In this document: in pieces, positions 40,525-48,362 of the stretch
Position numbering within the stretch: the stretch's first letter is position 1
How the letters are laid out: each line of letters opens with the position of its first letter
Source of the DNA: Micromonospora sp. HK10
Lineage (GTDB): Bacteria; Actinomycetota; Actinomycetes; Mycobacteriales; Micromonosporaceae
Direction of reading: 5' to 3'
DNA length: 64,000 nucleotides
Assembly (NCBI RefSeq): GCF_000982955.1
Contig: NZ_KQ058902.1
Span: 19,387-83,386, forward strand
Made by a program: the position numbers and the translations under genes
Notes under the pieces: generated by a model
The model's database searches: none
What the model saw: only the letters and a program-made list of their open reading frames with translations
What the model was told of the DNA's origin: nothing

Positions 40525-41196
40525 TCACTCCACAGAGGGAGGCGGCTCGCCGACGACGACGAGACCGGACTCGTACGCGGCCACGACCGCCTGTGCCCGG
40601 TCCCGCAGGCCGAGCTTGGCGAGCACACTGCTGACATGCGTCTTGACGGTGTGCTCGCTGACCACCAGCCCGGCTGCGATCTCGGCATTGGTCAGCCCCC
40701 GGCCGAGGAGCTGCAGCGTCTCGCGCTCCCGCGGGGTGAGCCGGTCCAGGCCGGTCCAGGAGTTGGGCGGCGGCGCCTGCCTGCGGACCGCCGTCTCGAT
40801 CAGCCGGGTGGTGACCGCTGGGGCGAGCAGCGACTCACCAGCGGCGACGACCCGGACCGCGTGGACCAGTTCGGCGCGGCGGAGGTCCTTGAGCAGGAAG
40901 CCGCTCGCTCCGGCGCGCAGCGCGTCGTACACGTAGTCGTCCTGCCCGAATGTCGTCAGCATGAGCACCCGTACGGGTTCGCCGCTCAGCCGCTGGGTGG
41001 CCTCGATGCCGTCCATCCCCGGCATTTGGATGTCGAGCACCAGGACGTCGGGGGTGTGCTCGTGAACGGCGGCCACCGCCTCGGCGCCGTCAGCGGCCTC
41101 GGCGACGACCTCCATGTCGGGCTCGGCGTCGAGGATCGCCGCGAAGGCGCCTCGCACGAGCTCCTGGTCGTCGGCGACCACGATGCGGATGCTCAT
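40525..41196 (-). CDS. NarL/LuxR-family response regulator
   Basis: This 223-residue regulator has a receiver domain with D9/D10 acidic pair, phospho-acceptor D55 in VLVLDIQMPGMDG, the lysine in GFLLKDLRR, and a C-terminal LuxR HTH (LTPRERETLQLLGRGLTNAEIAAGLVVSEHTVKTHVSSVLAKLGLRDRAQAV). It would be phosphorylated by the adjacent kinase, with which it overlaps (ATGA), and probably controls the hydrolase/DUF4097 genes downstream (inference). Confidence 0.95.
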   Translation of the reverse strand: MSIRIVVADDQELVRGAFAAILDAEPDMEVVAEAADGAEAVAAVHEHTPDVLVLDIQMPGMDGIEATQRLSGEPVRVLMLTTFGQDDYVYDALRAGASGFLLKDLRRAELVHAVRVVAAGESLLAPAVTTRLIETAVRRQAPPPNSWTGLDRLTPRERETLQLLGRGLTNAEIAAGLVVSEHTVKTHVSSVLAKLGLRDRAQAVVAAYESGLVVVGEPPPSVE

Positions 41197-42326
41197 CGCG
41201 CGACCTCCGCCGCCGCGTCGGGCAACCTCGCCTGCACCTGGAAGCCCCTGCCGCCGGGCAGCGGCCCGACCGACGCGGACCCACCGCAGGACGCGGCGCG
41301 TTCCCGCATGCCGACCAGCCCCTGTCCTCGGCCGTCGGTCTGGGGCCCTCGGCCGTCGTCGGCCACGGTGATGACGAGTTCGCCGTCACGCCAGTCGAGC
41401 GTCACCGTCACCGTCTCCGCCCCCGCGTGTTTGAGCACGTTGGTCAGCGCCTCCTGGACGATCCGATACGCCGCGACCTCGGCTTCGGGCGTTACGGTAC
41501 CGGGCCGTCCGCAGACGATCAGCGTGACCGACGTGGAGCCGACCCGGGAGACCGTGTCGACGAGGCCCGGGATCCCCGCGAGCGTCGGCTGCGGGGTGCG
41601 CGCGCTCTCGCCACCGGCGTCAAGGACGCCGAGGATCCGGCGCACCTGGGCCATGGCGTCCCGGCCCGCCGTGGCGATCGCCTCGAACGCTGCCTCTGTA
41701 CGAGCAGGGCCGTGCTTCATCGCCACCGGCCCTGCCTCCGCCTGCGCGATCGTGATGCTCACCGCGTGGGCCAGGATGTCGTGCATGTTCCGCGCGATCC
41801 GGGACCGTTCCCGCTCGGCCTCCAGCTCCCGCTCGCGTTCGAGGTGCCGGGCGCGCTCCTGAAGCATCCGTACGTACTCCTGTCGGTTGGCCCACGCACG
41901 GCCCATCGCATACGCGGTCGTCCACAGCAGCGCTCCCCGGGCAGCGGTCTCGAACGAGCCGGTGAGAATGAACGCACCCCACGCGATGACCACGACGGCG
42001 CTGACCCGCTGCCAGCGGGGCGCTTGCGCGGCGACAGTGAACATGGCGATCAGCGCTCCATACCAGAGGGGCTGGCGTGGCCCGTCCGGAACGAACGTGT
42101 ACGCGGCGGCGGCAAGCTCGCTCACCATGAGGACGGCGAACGGTGCCCTCCGCCGCCAGATCACCGGCACCGACACGGCAACACAGATGACGTACGCGGC
42201 GATCGGCCAATCTCGGCCGCCGGACACGAACGGGGCAAGCTGGGCGACCAACGCGACAACCACCAGCCCGGCGTCCACCGCTATCGGCGGCAGCCCGCGC
42301 GCCCGCCGTACCACTCGTTGGTACAT
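41193..42326 (-). CDS. HisKA_3-type sensor histidine kinase
   Basis: This 377-residue membrane kinase has about five N-terminal helices (residues 15-145), a coiled region RHLERERELEAERERSR and an HPK7 H-box RIARNMHDILAHAVSI (H182, D183). It also has an HATPase domain with EALTNVLKHAGA (N-box), DDGRGP and GLVGMRERAASCGG. The ATG at 42326 is chosen; a longer open frame runs antisense to a MerR fragment and is not credible. It is first in the operon with its response regulator. Confidence 0.93.
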   Translation of the reverse strand: MYQRVVRRARGLPPIAVDAGLVVVALVAQLAPFVSGGRDWPIAAYVICVAVSVPVIWRRRAPFAVLMVSELAAAAYTFVPDGPRQPLWYGALIAMFTVAAQAPRWQRVSAVVVIAWGAFILTGSFETAARGALLWTTAYAMGRAWANRQEYVRMLQERARHLERERELEAERERSRIARNMHDILAHAVSITIAQAEAGPVAMKHGPARTEAAFEAIATAGRDAMAQVRRILGVLDAGGESARTPQPTLAGIPGLVDTVSRVGSTSVTLIVCGRPGTVTPEAEVAAYRIVQEALTNVLKHAGAETVTVTLDWRDGELVITVADDGRGPQTDGRGQGLVGMRERAASCGGSASVGPLPGGRGFQVQARLPDAAAEVAR

Positions 42327-42375
42327 GATCCGATTCTGACGTACGGGCAGCGTCGAGACACTCGCCGGTGGATCG

Positions 42376-42610
42376 ATGTGCCGCCTGGCGATGATCGAGG
42401 CGTGCCAGCGGGTCGGCCTCACCCTGGCCGAGGTGGGCCAGGCACTCGCGGCGCTGCCGCCGGGCCAGGCACCGACACGACAGGGCTGGGATGCGCTCGC
42501 CGAGCGGCTGCGCACCGAAGCCGACTCCCGTATCGAGCAGCTCAGCCAGGTGCTACGCGACCTTGCCACCACCCGTGAGCCCGCCCCCACCCCGGTCGGG
42601 TGTCTGACGA
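42376..42610 (+). pseudogene. MerR-family regulator fragment
   Basis: The frame reads CRLAMIEACQRVGLTLAEVG and continues with ALAALPPGQAPTRQGWDALAERLRTEADSRIEQLSQVLRDLA. This is the effector/coiled-coil half of a SoxR-like MerR protein. The N-terminal winged HTH is missing, and the expected C-terminal Cys cluster is reduced to a single GCLTI. The frame then runs antisense through the DUF397 genes. It is a truncated remnant; its 3' boundary is approximate. Confidence 0.65.
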
Positions 42611-42623
42611 TCGTAGAGGGCCG

Positions 42624-42815
42624 CTACGCCCGCTCTGGGGCGTGCGCGACGAACGCGCGCCAGGCGTCGGGGGCGAAGGCCAGCACCGGCCCGCACCGGT
42701 CCTTGGAATCGCGTACGACGACCACGCCGGGCAGGTTGCCGGCCACCTCCACGCAGGCGCCGCCCTGGCCGCTGCTACGGGTGCTCTTGCGCCACCGGGC
42801 GCCGCTCAGGTCCAT
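42624..42815 (-). CDS. DUF397 protein, copy 1
   Basis: This 63-residue DUF397 (BldB-like) protein has the canonical MDLSGARWRKSTRSSGQGG, then CVEVAGNLPGVVVVRDSKDRCGPVLAF and AWRAFV. Such small proteins pair with XRE-DUF5753 regulators related to WhiJ and influence development or act as their antagonists. It lies directly behind a decayed DUF5753 C-terminus, and is the last unit of a three-copy array. Confidence 0.88.
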   Translation of the reverse strand: MDLSGARWRKSTRSSGQGGACVEVAGNLPGVVVVRDSKDRCGPVLAFAPDAWRAFVAHAPERA

Positions 42816-42940
42816 GTCTCCGCCACTTCCGCTATCAGTTGGAGGGGCTGCCGCTGCGACAGTGCCTCACCCCGATGGGCTCCCACACCTCGACCATCCG
42901 CAGGTACTCGGTCCGGTCGATCACCTGCCGCCGCCGCGCT
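42806..42940 (-). pseudogene. Fragment of an XRE-DUF5753 gene 3' end
   Basis: The frame ends GEALSQRQPLQLIAEVAETW-T-stop, nearly identical to the end of the intact regulator (SQQQSLQLVAEVAETWT). The preceding DRTEYL/MVEVWE-like codons are out of frame. It overlaps copy 1 of DUF397 by 10 bp, exactly as the intact gene overlaps copy 3. It is therefore the relic of a duplicated regulator-DUF397 module. Confidence 0.7.
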
Positions 42941-43130
42941 ACGGCCGATCAGGGGTGCGCGCCAGGAACGCCCGCCAGGCAGCCGGGGCGAAGGCCAGCA
43001 CCGGCCCGCACCGGTCCTTGGAATCGCGTACGACGACCACGCCGGGCAGGTTGTCGGCCACCTCCACGCAGGCGCCGCCGCCACCGTTGCTGCGGGTGCT
43101 CTTGCGCCACCGGGCGCCGCTCAGGTCCAT
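42939..43130 (-). CDS. DUF397 protein, copy 2
   Basis: This 63-residue DUF397 paralogue differs from copy 1 mainly at STRSNGGGGACVEVADNLPG and the C-terminus FLARTPDRP. The high DNA identity among the three copies indicates recent tandem duplication. No ribosome site stronger than that of its siblings is seen. It has no adjacent regulator of its own. Confidence 0.88.
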   Translation of the reverse strand: MDLSGARWRKSTRSNGGGGACVEVADNLPGVVVVRDSKDRCGPVLAFAPAAWRAFLARTPDRP

Positions 43131-43150
43131 GTCTCCGCCACTCCAGACGG

Positions 43151-43342
43151 CTATGAGCAGTTGCCAACCCGGGCGACGAACGCGCGCCAAGCGTCGGGGG
43201 TAAAGGCCAGCACCGGGCCGGCCGGATCCTTGGAATCGCGTACGACGACCACGCCGGGCAGGTTGTCGGCCACCTCCACACAGTTGCCGCCCTGGCCGTT
43301 GCTGCGGGTGCTCTTGCGCCACCGGGCGCCGCTCAGGTCCAT
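43151..43342 (-). CDS. DUF397 protein, copy 3
   Basis: This 63-residue DUF397 paralogue (STRSNGQGGNCVEVADNLPG, then DSKDPAGPVLAFTPDAWRAF) overlaps the 3' end of the intact XRE-DUF5753 gene by 10 bp and is therefore translationally coupled to it. This is the ancestral, functional regulator-partner arrangement in the array. Confidence 0.9.
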   Translation of the reverse strand: MDLSGARWRKSTRSNGQGGNCVEVADNLPGVVVVRDSKDPAGPVLAFTPDAWRAFVARVGNCS

Positions 43343-44181
43343 GTCTCCGCCACTTCCGCTACCAGTTGGAGGGACTGCTGCTGCGATAGTGCCTCACCGC
43401 GGATCGACTCCCACACCTCGACCATCTGCCGCACGAAGTCGGTTCGGTCGACCACCTGCCCGTGTAGCTGCCCTTCCACATAGACGACTTCCTCTCCGCC
43501 GGGCACGGTGGCGATCACGAACGGGCCGCCGAGGCCAGCGTAAGCCCCGGCAGAGAGCGGCACGACCTGGATTCTGACCCGGGGCAGCGTGGAACCGAGA
43601 TTCACCAGATGCCGCAACTGCTCGCGCATCACCTCCGGCCCACCGATTCGGCGGCGTAGCACGTACTCGTCGATGACCACGGCGAGCAGCGGCGGTCGGT
43701 CGCGGGCGAGCGCGGCTTGGCGGTCCAGCCGGGTCGCCACCTGTTGTTCGATCTCGTCCGGCGCGAACAACCCGCCGCCGGCATGGATGGCGCGGGCATA
43801 TGCCTCGGTCTGCAACAGCCCCGGAACGTAGAGCGGCTCGAACGAACGCAGCGCCGTCGCCTCGTCCTCGATGCCATGCCAGTCGCGGAACCAGGGCACC
43901 ACGGTCTCCCGGCTGATCCGGCGTTGGATGCGTTCGAACCGGCCATCCGAGCCGAACACCGTGTCGCAGCGGCGGGCGAAGTCGAGGCTCGGCCGGCGCT
44001 CGCTGGTCTCCACCTTGGCGACCAGGGCACCGGAATAGCTCAGTGCCTCGGCCAGCGCCGCCTGGGACATCCCGCTGCTCGCCCGGGCGAGCCGTAGCTC
44101 CTCCGCGAAGTGGTCCAACATGGACGACAGTTCCACGGACAGCCTCCGTACATCTTCGTACCGCAGGGAGTGGGCCGCCAT
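43333..44181 (-). CDS. XRE-DUF5753 (WhiJ/Scr1-like) regulator
   Basis: This regulator of up to 282 residues has an N-terminal HTH (RLARASSGMSQAALAEALSYSGALVAKVETSERRPSLDFARRCDTVFG) and a DUF5753 effector domain (FRDWHGIEDEATALRSFEPLYVPGLLQTEAYARAI, then VEQQVATRLDRQ-like and EGQLHGQVVDR). Start ATG 44181 or, equally plausibly, 44121 (MLDHFAEELRLARA). It forms a coupled pair with DUF397 copy 3. It probably represses its own locus and is antagonised by DUF397 (known for relatives, inferred here). Confidence 0.92.
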   Translation of the reverse strand: MAAHSLRYEDVRRLSVELSSMLDHFAEELRLARASSGMSQAALAEALSYSGALVAKVETSERRPSLDFARRCDTVFGSDGRFERIQRRISRETVVPWFRDWHGIEDEATALRSFEPLYVPGLLQTEAYARAIHAGGGLFAPDEIEQQVATRLDRQAALARDRPPLLAVVIDEYVLRRRIGGPEVMREQLRHLVNLGSTLPRVRIQVVPLSAGAYAGLGGPFVIATVPGGEEVVYVEGQLHGQVVDRTDFVRQMVEVWESIRGEALSQQQSLQLVAEVAETWT

Positions 44182-44349
44182 ACGCGCTGGTCGTCGGCGC
44201 GCGGGGCCTCCCAGCGTAGTCGGGTCCTCAGCAGACTGTCACGCAGCGGGACCGCTCCCGGGATCGGACGGCGGGCGGAACCAGGCCGGGGCGCCCACGC
44301 ACAGCGCGGTGCGCGGGCGCCCCTTCCCACCCATGGCGGAGGTCCATCC

Positions 44350-44607
44350 ATGCGACTCACCTTCTGGCGCTGCCGGCGCCCCACCCCACCCGCCCCGCTC
44401 CCCCGGCGTACGCCCAATGGGCCGCCGGCCTGGGCGACCGCGCCGACGGAGGCCCTCCCGCTCGACGGCCCCGGACGGCCGGGGCGGCTGACCCGCGCGC
44501 AGGAGTGGCGGGCGAACGGCGGTCGCTGGGTGCCCGCGCCGCGCCGCGGCGAGGGCGACGGCCATTGGTCGCCCCCGCCCCGCGACAACCAGGACGGCGG
44601 GCGCTGA
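44350..44607 (+). CDS. Small hypothetical protein
   Basis: This 85-residue Pro/Arg-rich protein starts MRLTFWRCRRP and ends with a more conserved-looking segment RLTRAQEWRANGGRWVPAPRRGEGDGHWSPPP. Comparable small proteins are frequent beside XRE-DUF397 loci in actinomycetes. No domain or function is recognised. The stop overlaps the next start by one base (TGATG), so the two are coupled. Confidence 0.6.
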   Translation: MRLTFWRCRRPTPPAPLPRRTPNGPPAWATAPTEALPLDGPGRPGRLTRAQEWRANGGRWVPAPRRGEGDGHWSPPPRDNQDGGR

Positions 44608-44852
44608 TGCCGCGTTACCGCCCGCACGTCGCGGCGCGCCCGTCCTGGCGCTGCCGGGTCTGCGGCGCCGCGTGGCCGTGCTCCCCGGCCCGGCTCGCGC
44701 TGCTCGGCGAGTACCGCGAGGACCGGACCGCCCTGCTGATCTACCTGGGCACGCTCCTGGGCGAGGCGATGACCGACCTCGGCGGGCCGACCGGAGGCGA
44801 CGCGCCGGCGGGGCTGGCCGACCGCTTCGTCACCTGGGCCCGGGCCCGGTGA
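44607..44852 (+). CDS. Small Cys-containing protein beside the XRE/DUF397 locus
   Basis: This 81-residue protein has the motif WRCRVCGAAWPCSPARLALLGEYREDRTALLIYLGTLLGEAM. It comprises a CxxC plus a third cysteine, as in small proteins often labelled flavin reductase in databases without good reason. It may bind a metal. It is coupled to the preceding small gene and converges on the ABC ATPase gene, whose stop is the next base. Confidence 0.65.
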   Translation: MPRYRPHVAARPSWRCRVCGAAWPCSPARLALLGEYREDRTALLIYLGTLLGEAMTDLGGPTGGDAPAGLADRFVTWARAR

Positions 44853-45785
44853 TCAGTCCACCAGGGTGCGGCCGGTGAGATGGAGGAAGACGTCCTCCAG
44901 GCTGCTGCGCCGGACCAGGACACTGGCCGGGACGAGGCCGCGCCCGGTCACCGCCGCCACGGCGGCGTCGCCGTCGGGCACGTAGAGCAGGACCCGGTCG
45001 GGCAGCACCTCGACCCGCTCGCCGAGCCCGTCGAGCTTGCCGGCGAACGGCTCCTGCGACTCGGCGGCGAAGCGCAGCTCCACCACCTCGCGGGTCGAGT
45101 GCTCCTCGATGAGGGCCCGGGGCGAGCCCTCGGCCACGATCCGGCCGCCGTCCATCACCACCAGGCGGTCGCAGAGCTGCTCGGCCTCGTCCATGTAGTG
45201 GGTGGTGAGGACCAGCGTGACGCCCTGCTGCTTGAGCCGGAACAGCCGCTCCCAGACCAGGTGCCGGGCCTGCGGGTCGAGCCCCGTGGTGGGCTCGTCG
45301 AGCAGCACGATCTCGGGGTTGTTGACCAGGGCGCGGGCGATGGTCAACCGGCGCTTCATGCCACCGGAGAGCGGCTCCACCTTGCTCTCCGACCGCTCGG
45401 TGAGCTGCACGAAGTCGAGCAGCTCGGCGGCGCGCTCACGGGCCACCCGGCGGGGGATGCCGAAGTAGCGGGCGTAGGTGGTCAGGTTCTCCCGGACGGT
45501 GAGCTCCGGATCGAGGTTGTCCAGCTGCGGGCAGACGCCGAGCCGGCCCCGGATCGCGGGCCCGTCGCGGACCGGGTCCAGGCCGAGGATGCGCAGCTCC
45601 CCACCGGAGGGCGGGGAGATGCAGCCGATCATCCGCATGGTGGAGGACTTGCCCGCGCCGTTGGGCCCCAGGAAGCCGAACGCCTCACCCGGGCGGACCT
45701 CGACATCGATGCCGTCGACGGCGGTGAAGTCGCCGAACCGCTTCACCAGCCCGCGCGCCTCGATGAGTGGATGAGCCGTGGTCAT
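44853..45785 (-). CDS. DrrA-like ABC exporter ATPase
   Basis: This 310-residue ATPase has Walker A GPNGAGKSS, a Q-loop in GVCPQLDNLDPELTVRENL, the signature LSGGMKRRLTIARAL, Walker B IVLLDEPTTGLDPQARH and a C-terminal DrrA/DUF4162 region ending SLEDVFLHLTGR. It resembles NodI/DrrA ATPases that work with two ABC-2 permeases. Such permeases lie on the same strand at 36343-37965, separated by about 6.9 kb of accessory genes. They are plausible partners. Confidence 0.93.
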   Translation of the reverse strand: MTTAHPLIEARGLVKRFGDFTAVDGIDVEVRPGEAFGFLGPNGAGKSSTMRMIGCISPPSGGELRILGLDPVRDGPAIRGRLGVCPQLDNLDPELTVRENLTTYARYFGIPRRVARERAAELLDFVQLTERSESKVEPLSGGMKRRLTIARALVNNPEIVLLDEPTTGLDPQARHLVWERLFRLKQQGVTLVLTTHYMDEAEQLCDRLVVMDGGRIVAEGSPRALIEEHSTREVVELRFAAESQEPFAGKLDGLGERVEVLPDRVLLYVPDGDAAVAAVTGRGLVPASVLVRRSSLEDVFLHLTGRTLVD

Positions 45786-46121
45786 CGCCCGACCCTAGTC
45801 GCCGGGTCCGACACGTTCGACCGGGTTACCGGTCCACCAGCCGAAGCCGGGCCGATACACAGCGTCACCTCGATCACGCATTGTGACCGCCTCCGCCCCG
45901 GCTCGACCCCTCCGACAACTCGGACCTACGGCCACCATGGTGGACAGATCGAATCGGGCCGCCCGCAATTCCGGAAGCCCACTACGCCCTTCGGTCCAGC
46001 AATTGCGAAAACCACTCTGAATATGCCTGCACTGAGTAATTGATCTTCGATTTTCGTTACCCAGCGCAATCACAACCGGCAATGTTCCCACGTGTACGCG
46101 ATTCGCGTATCGTGCCCCCTC
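45786..46121. promoter_or_regulatory. Divergent promoter region of the ATPase and TRAP operon
   Basis: This 336-bp gap is locally AT-richer near 45990-46080. Close to the TRAP start, TTCCCA (46085-46090) and TATCGT (46108-46113) could serve as -35/-10 with a 17-bp spacer. That spacer holds the perfect inverted repeat TACGCGA-T-TCGCGTA (46095-46109), a candidate operator. No small gene is evident. Confidence 0.45.
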
Positions 46122-48362
46122 GTGTCGTCCGTTCGTTCCTCCGACGAATCCCCTCCGACGCCACGGCGCACCGCCGCGCCGGAGCCCCGGTCCGAACTGG
46201 ACGCCGCCCCGGTGCCGCTGCCGCCCGGCGAGGCCACGGGCGATCCCGCCTGGGCAGACGACGGCCCGGCCCCCGGTCACCACGACCCCCGGGAGCTGGC
46301 CAGCCAGTTCGAGGACGAGAAGCCCGGCCGGGTCCTCTCCGGACCGGTCGGCGCACTGTTCACCGGCGCCACGCTCGCCATCGCGCTGCTCACCCTCTGG
46401 CAGGTCTTCCTCCCGCTCCCCCAGGGCAGCAAGTACTACCTCATCATTTTCCTCGCCGGCGTGCTGCCGATGGTCTTTCTCGCGTACCCGTCGGAAATCC
46501 GGCTGCCCCGGCGGCGCGCCACCCGCGCACCGGCCGGCGACCCCGCGCCGGCCGGCGCGGCGTCCCGGCGGTCCGGGCCCACCCCGCTCGACTGGGCGCT
46601 CGCCGGCGCCGCGCTGCTGAGCTGCCTCTACCCCGTCCTGCCGGTGACCCTCGGCGCGGGCGGCGGCGGTTACGACGCGTTCCTCGACCGGCAGGGCCTG
46701 CTGGTGCCGCTGGACGTGGCGCTGGGCACCGTGCTGCTGCTCCTGCTGCTGGAGGCGTGCCGGCGCACCACCGGCTGGATCCTCCCGGCGGTCTGCCTGC
46801 TCTTCCTCGGCTACGGCTACTACGGCGGGCTGCTACCGCAGTCCTGGCCGGTGGCCCACGCGGGCCTCGACTTCGGGCAGCTCGTCGACGCCTTCTACAA
46901 CTCCGACAGCGGCTTCTACGGCACCCCGCTGGACGTGGCCGCCTCGTACATCGTGCTGTTCACCATCTACGGCGCGGTGCTCGACCTCACCGGGGCCGGC
47001 CGGTTCTTCGTGGAACTCTCCGCCGCCGCGTTCCGCCGCTCCCGCACCGCCCCCGGGCGTACGGCGGTCGCCTCCGGCTTCCTGCTCGGCACCGTCTCCG
47101 GCTCCGGGGCGGCCACCACGGTCAGCATCGGGGCGGTCACCTGGCCCATCCTGCGCCGCGCCGGTTACCCGCCCGAACGGGCCGGCGGCATGCTGGCCGC
47201 GGCCGGCGTCGGGGCGATCCTCTCCCCGCCCACCCTCGGCGCCGCCGCGTTCATCATCGCCGAGTACCTGGGCGTGTCCTACCTGCGGGTGCTCGGCTGG
47301 GCCACCGTGCCGACCATCCTCTACTACCTCGGCATCCTGCTCTCCGTCGAGATCGACGCCCGGCGCTCGGGCGTGCGCCCGGTGGCCCTCGACACCGGCT
47401 CCGTCTGGCGGCTGCTCGGCCGCTCGGGCTACCACTTCCTCTCGCTCATCGCGATCATCGTGCTGCTCGCCACCGGCGCCTCGGCGACCCGGGCCGTGGT
47501 CCTGGCCACCGCGCTCGCCGCCGCGCTGTCCTTCCTGGACCGCCGGCACCGGCTCACCCCGGCGCGCCTGGTCGAGGCGCTCAGCGGCGGCGTGCGCGGG
47601 GTGCTCGCGGTCAGCGCGGTCTGCGCCGCCGCCGGCATCATCACCGCCACCACCACCAAGACCGGCCTCGGCCCGCAGGCCGCCGCGCTGCTGGTCAGCG
47701 GCGCGCAGGCGGTCAGCACCGAACCGGCCGTGGTGCTCGTGCTGACCGCACTGCTCGCCGGGGTCGCGCTCAGCCTCCTCGGCCTGGCGGTGCCGGTCAC
47801 CGCGTCCTTCGTGATCGGCTGGGTGATCATCGGTCCGGCGCTGCTGCACCTCGGCGTCACCGCGCCCGCCGCCGCGATGTTCGTCTTCTACTTCGCGGTG
47901 CTGTCCGAGGTCTCCCCGCCGACCGCCCTCGCCGCCGTGGCCGCCGCCGCGGTGACCGGCGGCCGGCTGGTCCCGACCATGTGGCAGACCCTGCGGTACG
48001 CGCTGCCCGCGTACCTGATCCCGATCGCCTTCGTCATCACGCCGACCGGCCTCGGGCTGCTCGGCATCGGCGGGGCCGAGCGGATCACGGCCGCCGCCCT
48101 CGGGTCGGCGCTGAGCGTCGCCGTGCTCGCGGTGGCCGCCGGCGGCTGGCTGCCCGGCGTCGGCCCGGCCGGCGTACCGGAGCGGATCCTCGGCGCCCTC
48201 GCCGGGCTGGTCCTGCTCCGGCTCGAACCCGTACCCGTCGCCGTCGGCGTGCTGCTGGCCGCCGCGATGGTCGCGGGTGTGCTCCTACGACGGAGGGCCG
48301 CCGGCTCGGCCGGACGGTCCCCCGCAGTCCCATCCGCAAACCCTGGGGAGGAAATGCAATGA
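46122..48362 (+). CDS. Fused TRAP transporter permease (4TM/12TM, TAXI type)
   Basis: This 746-residue protein has a long charged cytoplasmic N-terminus (about residues 1-70), then roughly 18 membrane helices that fuse the small DctQ-like and large DctM-like subunits. Signatures are GFLLGTVSGSGAATTVSIGAVTWPILRRAGYPPERAGGMLAAAGVGAILSPPTLGAAAFIIAEYLG and FYFAVLSEVSPPTALAAVAAAAVTGG, both typical of DUF3394-related TRAP fusions. It would import an organic acid with Na+ or H+. GTG 46122 is preferred because a promoter-like element and palindrome overlap the alternative GTG at 46092. The stop overlaps the binding-protein start (ATGA). Confidence 0.88.
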   Translation: MSSVRSSDESPPTPRRTAAPEPRSELDAAPVPLPPGEATGDPAWADDGPAPGHHDPRELASQFEDEKPGRVLSGPVGALFTGATLAIALLTLWQVFLPLPQGSKYYLIIFLAGVLPMVFLAYPSEIRLPRRRATRAPAGDPAPAGAASRRSGPTPLDWALAGAALLSCLYPVLPVTLGAGGGGYDAFLDRQGLLVPLDVALGTVLLLLLLEACRRTTGWILPAVCLLFLGYGYYGGLLPQSWPVAHAGLDFGQLVDAFYNSDSGFYGTPLDVAASYIVLFTIYGAVLDLTGAGRFFVELSAAAFRRSRTAPGRTAVASGFLLGTVSGSGAATTVSIGAVTWPILRRAGYPPERAGGMLAAAGVGAILSPPTLGAAAFIIAEYLGVSYLRVLGWATVPTILYYLGILLSVEIDARRSGVRPVALDTGSVWRLLGRSGYHFLSLIAIIVLLATGASATRAVVLATALAAALSFLDRRHRLTPARLVEALSGGVRGVLAVSAVCAAAGIITATTTKTGLGPQAAALLVSGAQAVSTEPAVVLVLTALLAGVALSLLGLAVPVTASFVIGWVIIGPALLHLGVTAPAAAMFVFYFAVLSEVSPPTALAAVAAAAVTGGRLVPTMWQTLRYALPAYLIPIAFVITPTGLGLLGIGGAERITAAALGSALSVAVLAVAAGGWLPGVGPAGVPERILGALAGLVLLRLEPVPVAVGVLLAAAMVAGVLLRRRAAGSAGRSPAVPSANPGEEMQ

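Noticed and set aside
42327..42590. N-terminal extension of the two-component kinase
   Set aside because: The extra 88 codons are antisense to the MerR fragment and Ser/Arg-rich; the kinase starts naturally at 42326.
46040..48358. Plus-strand frame upstream of TAXI lipoprotein 1 in the same frame
   Set aside because: It overlaps the TRAP permease in another frame and is Arg/Pro-rich; only the part from 48359 is a real protein.
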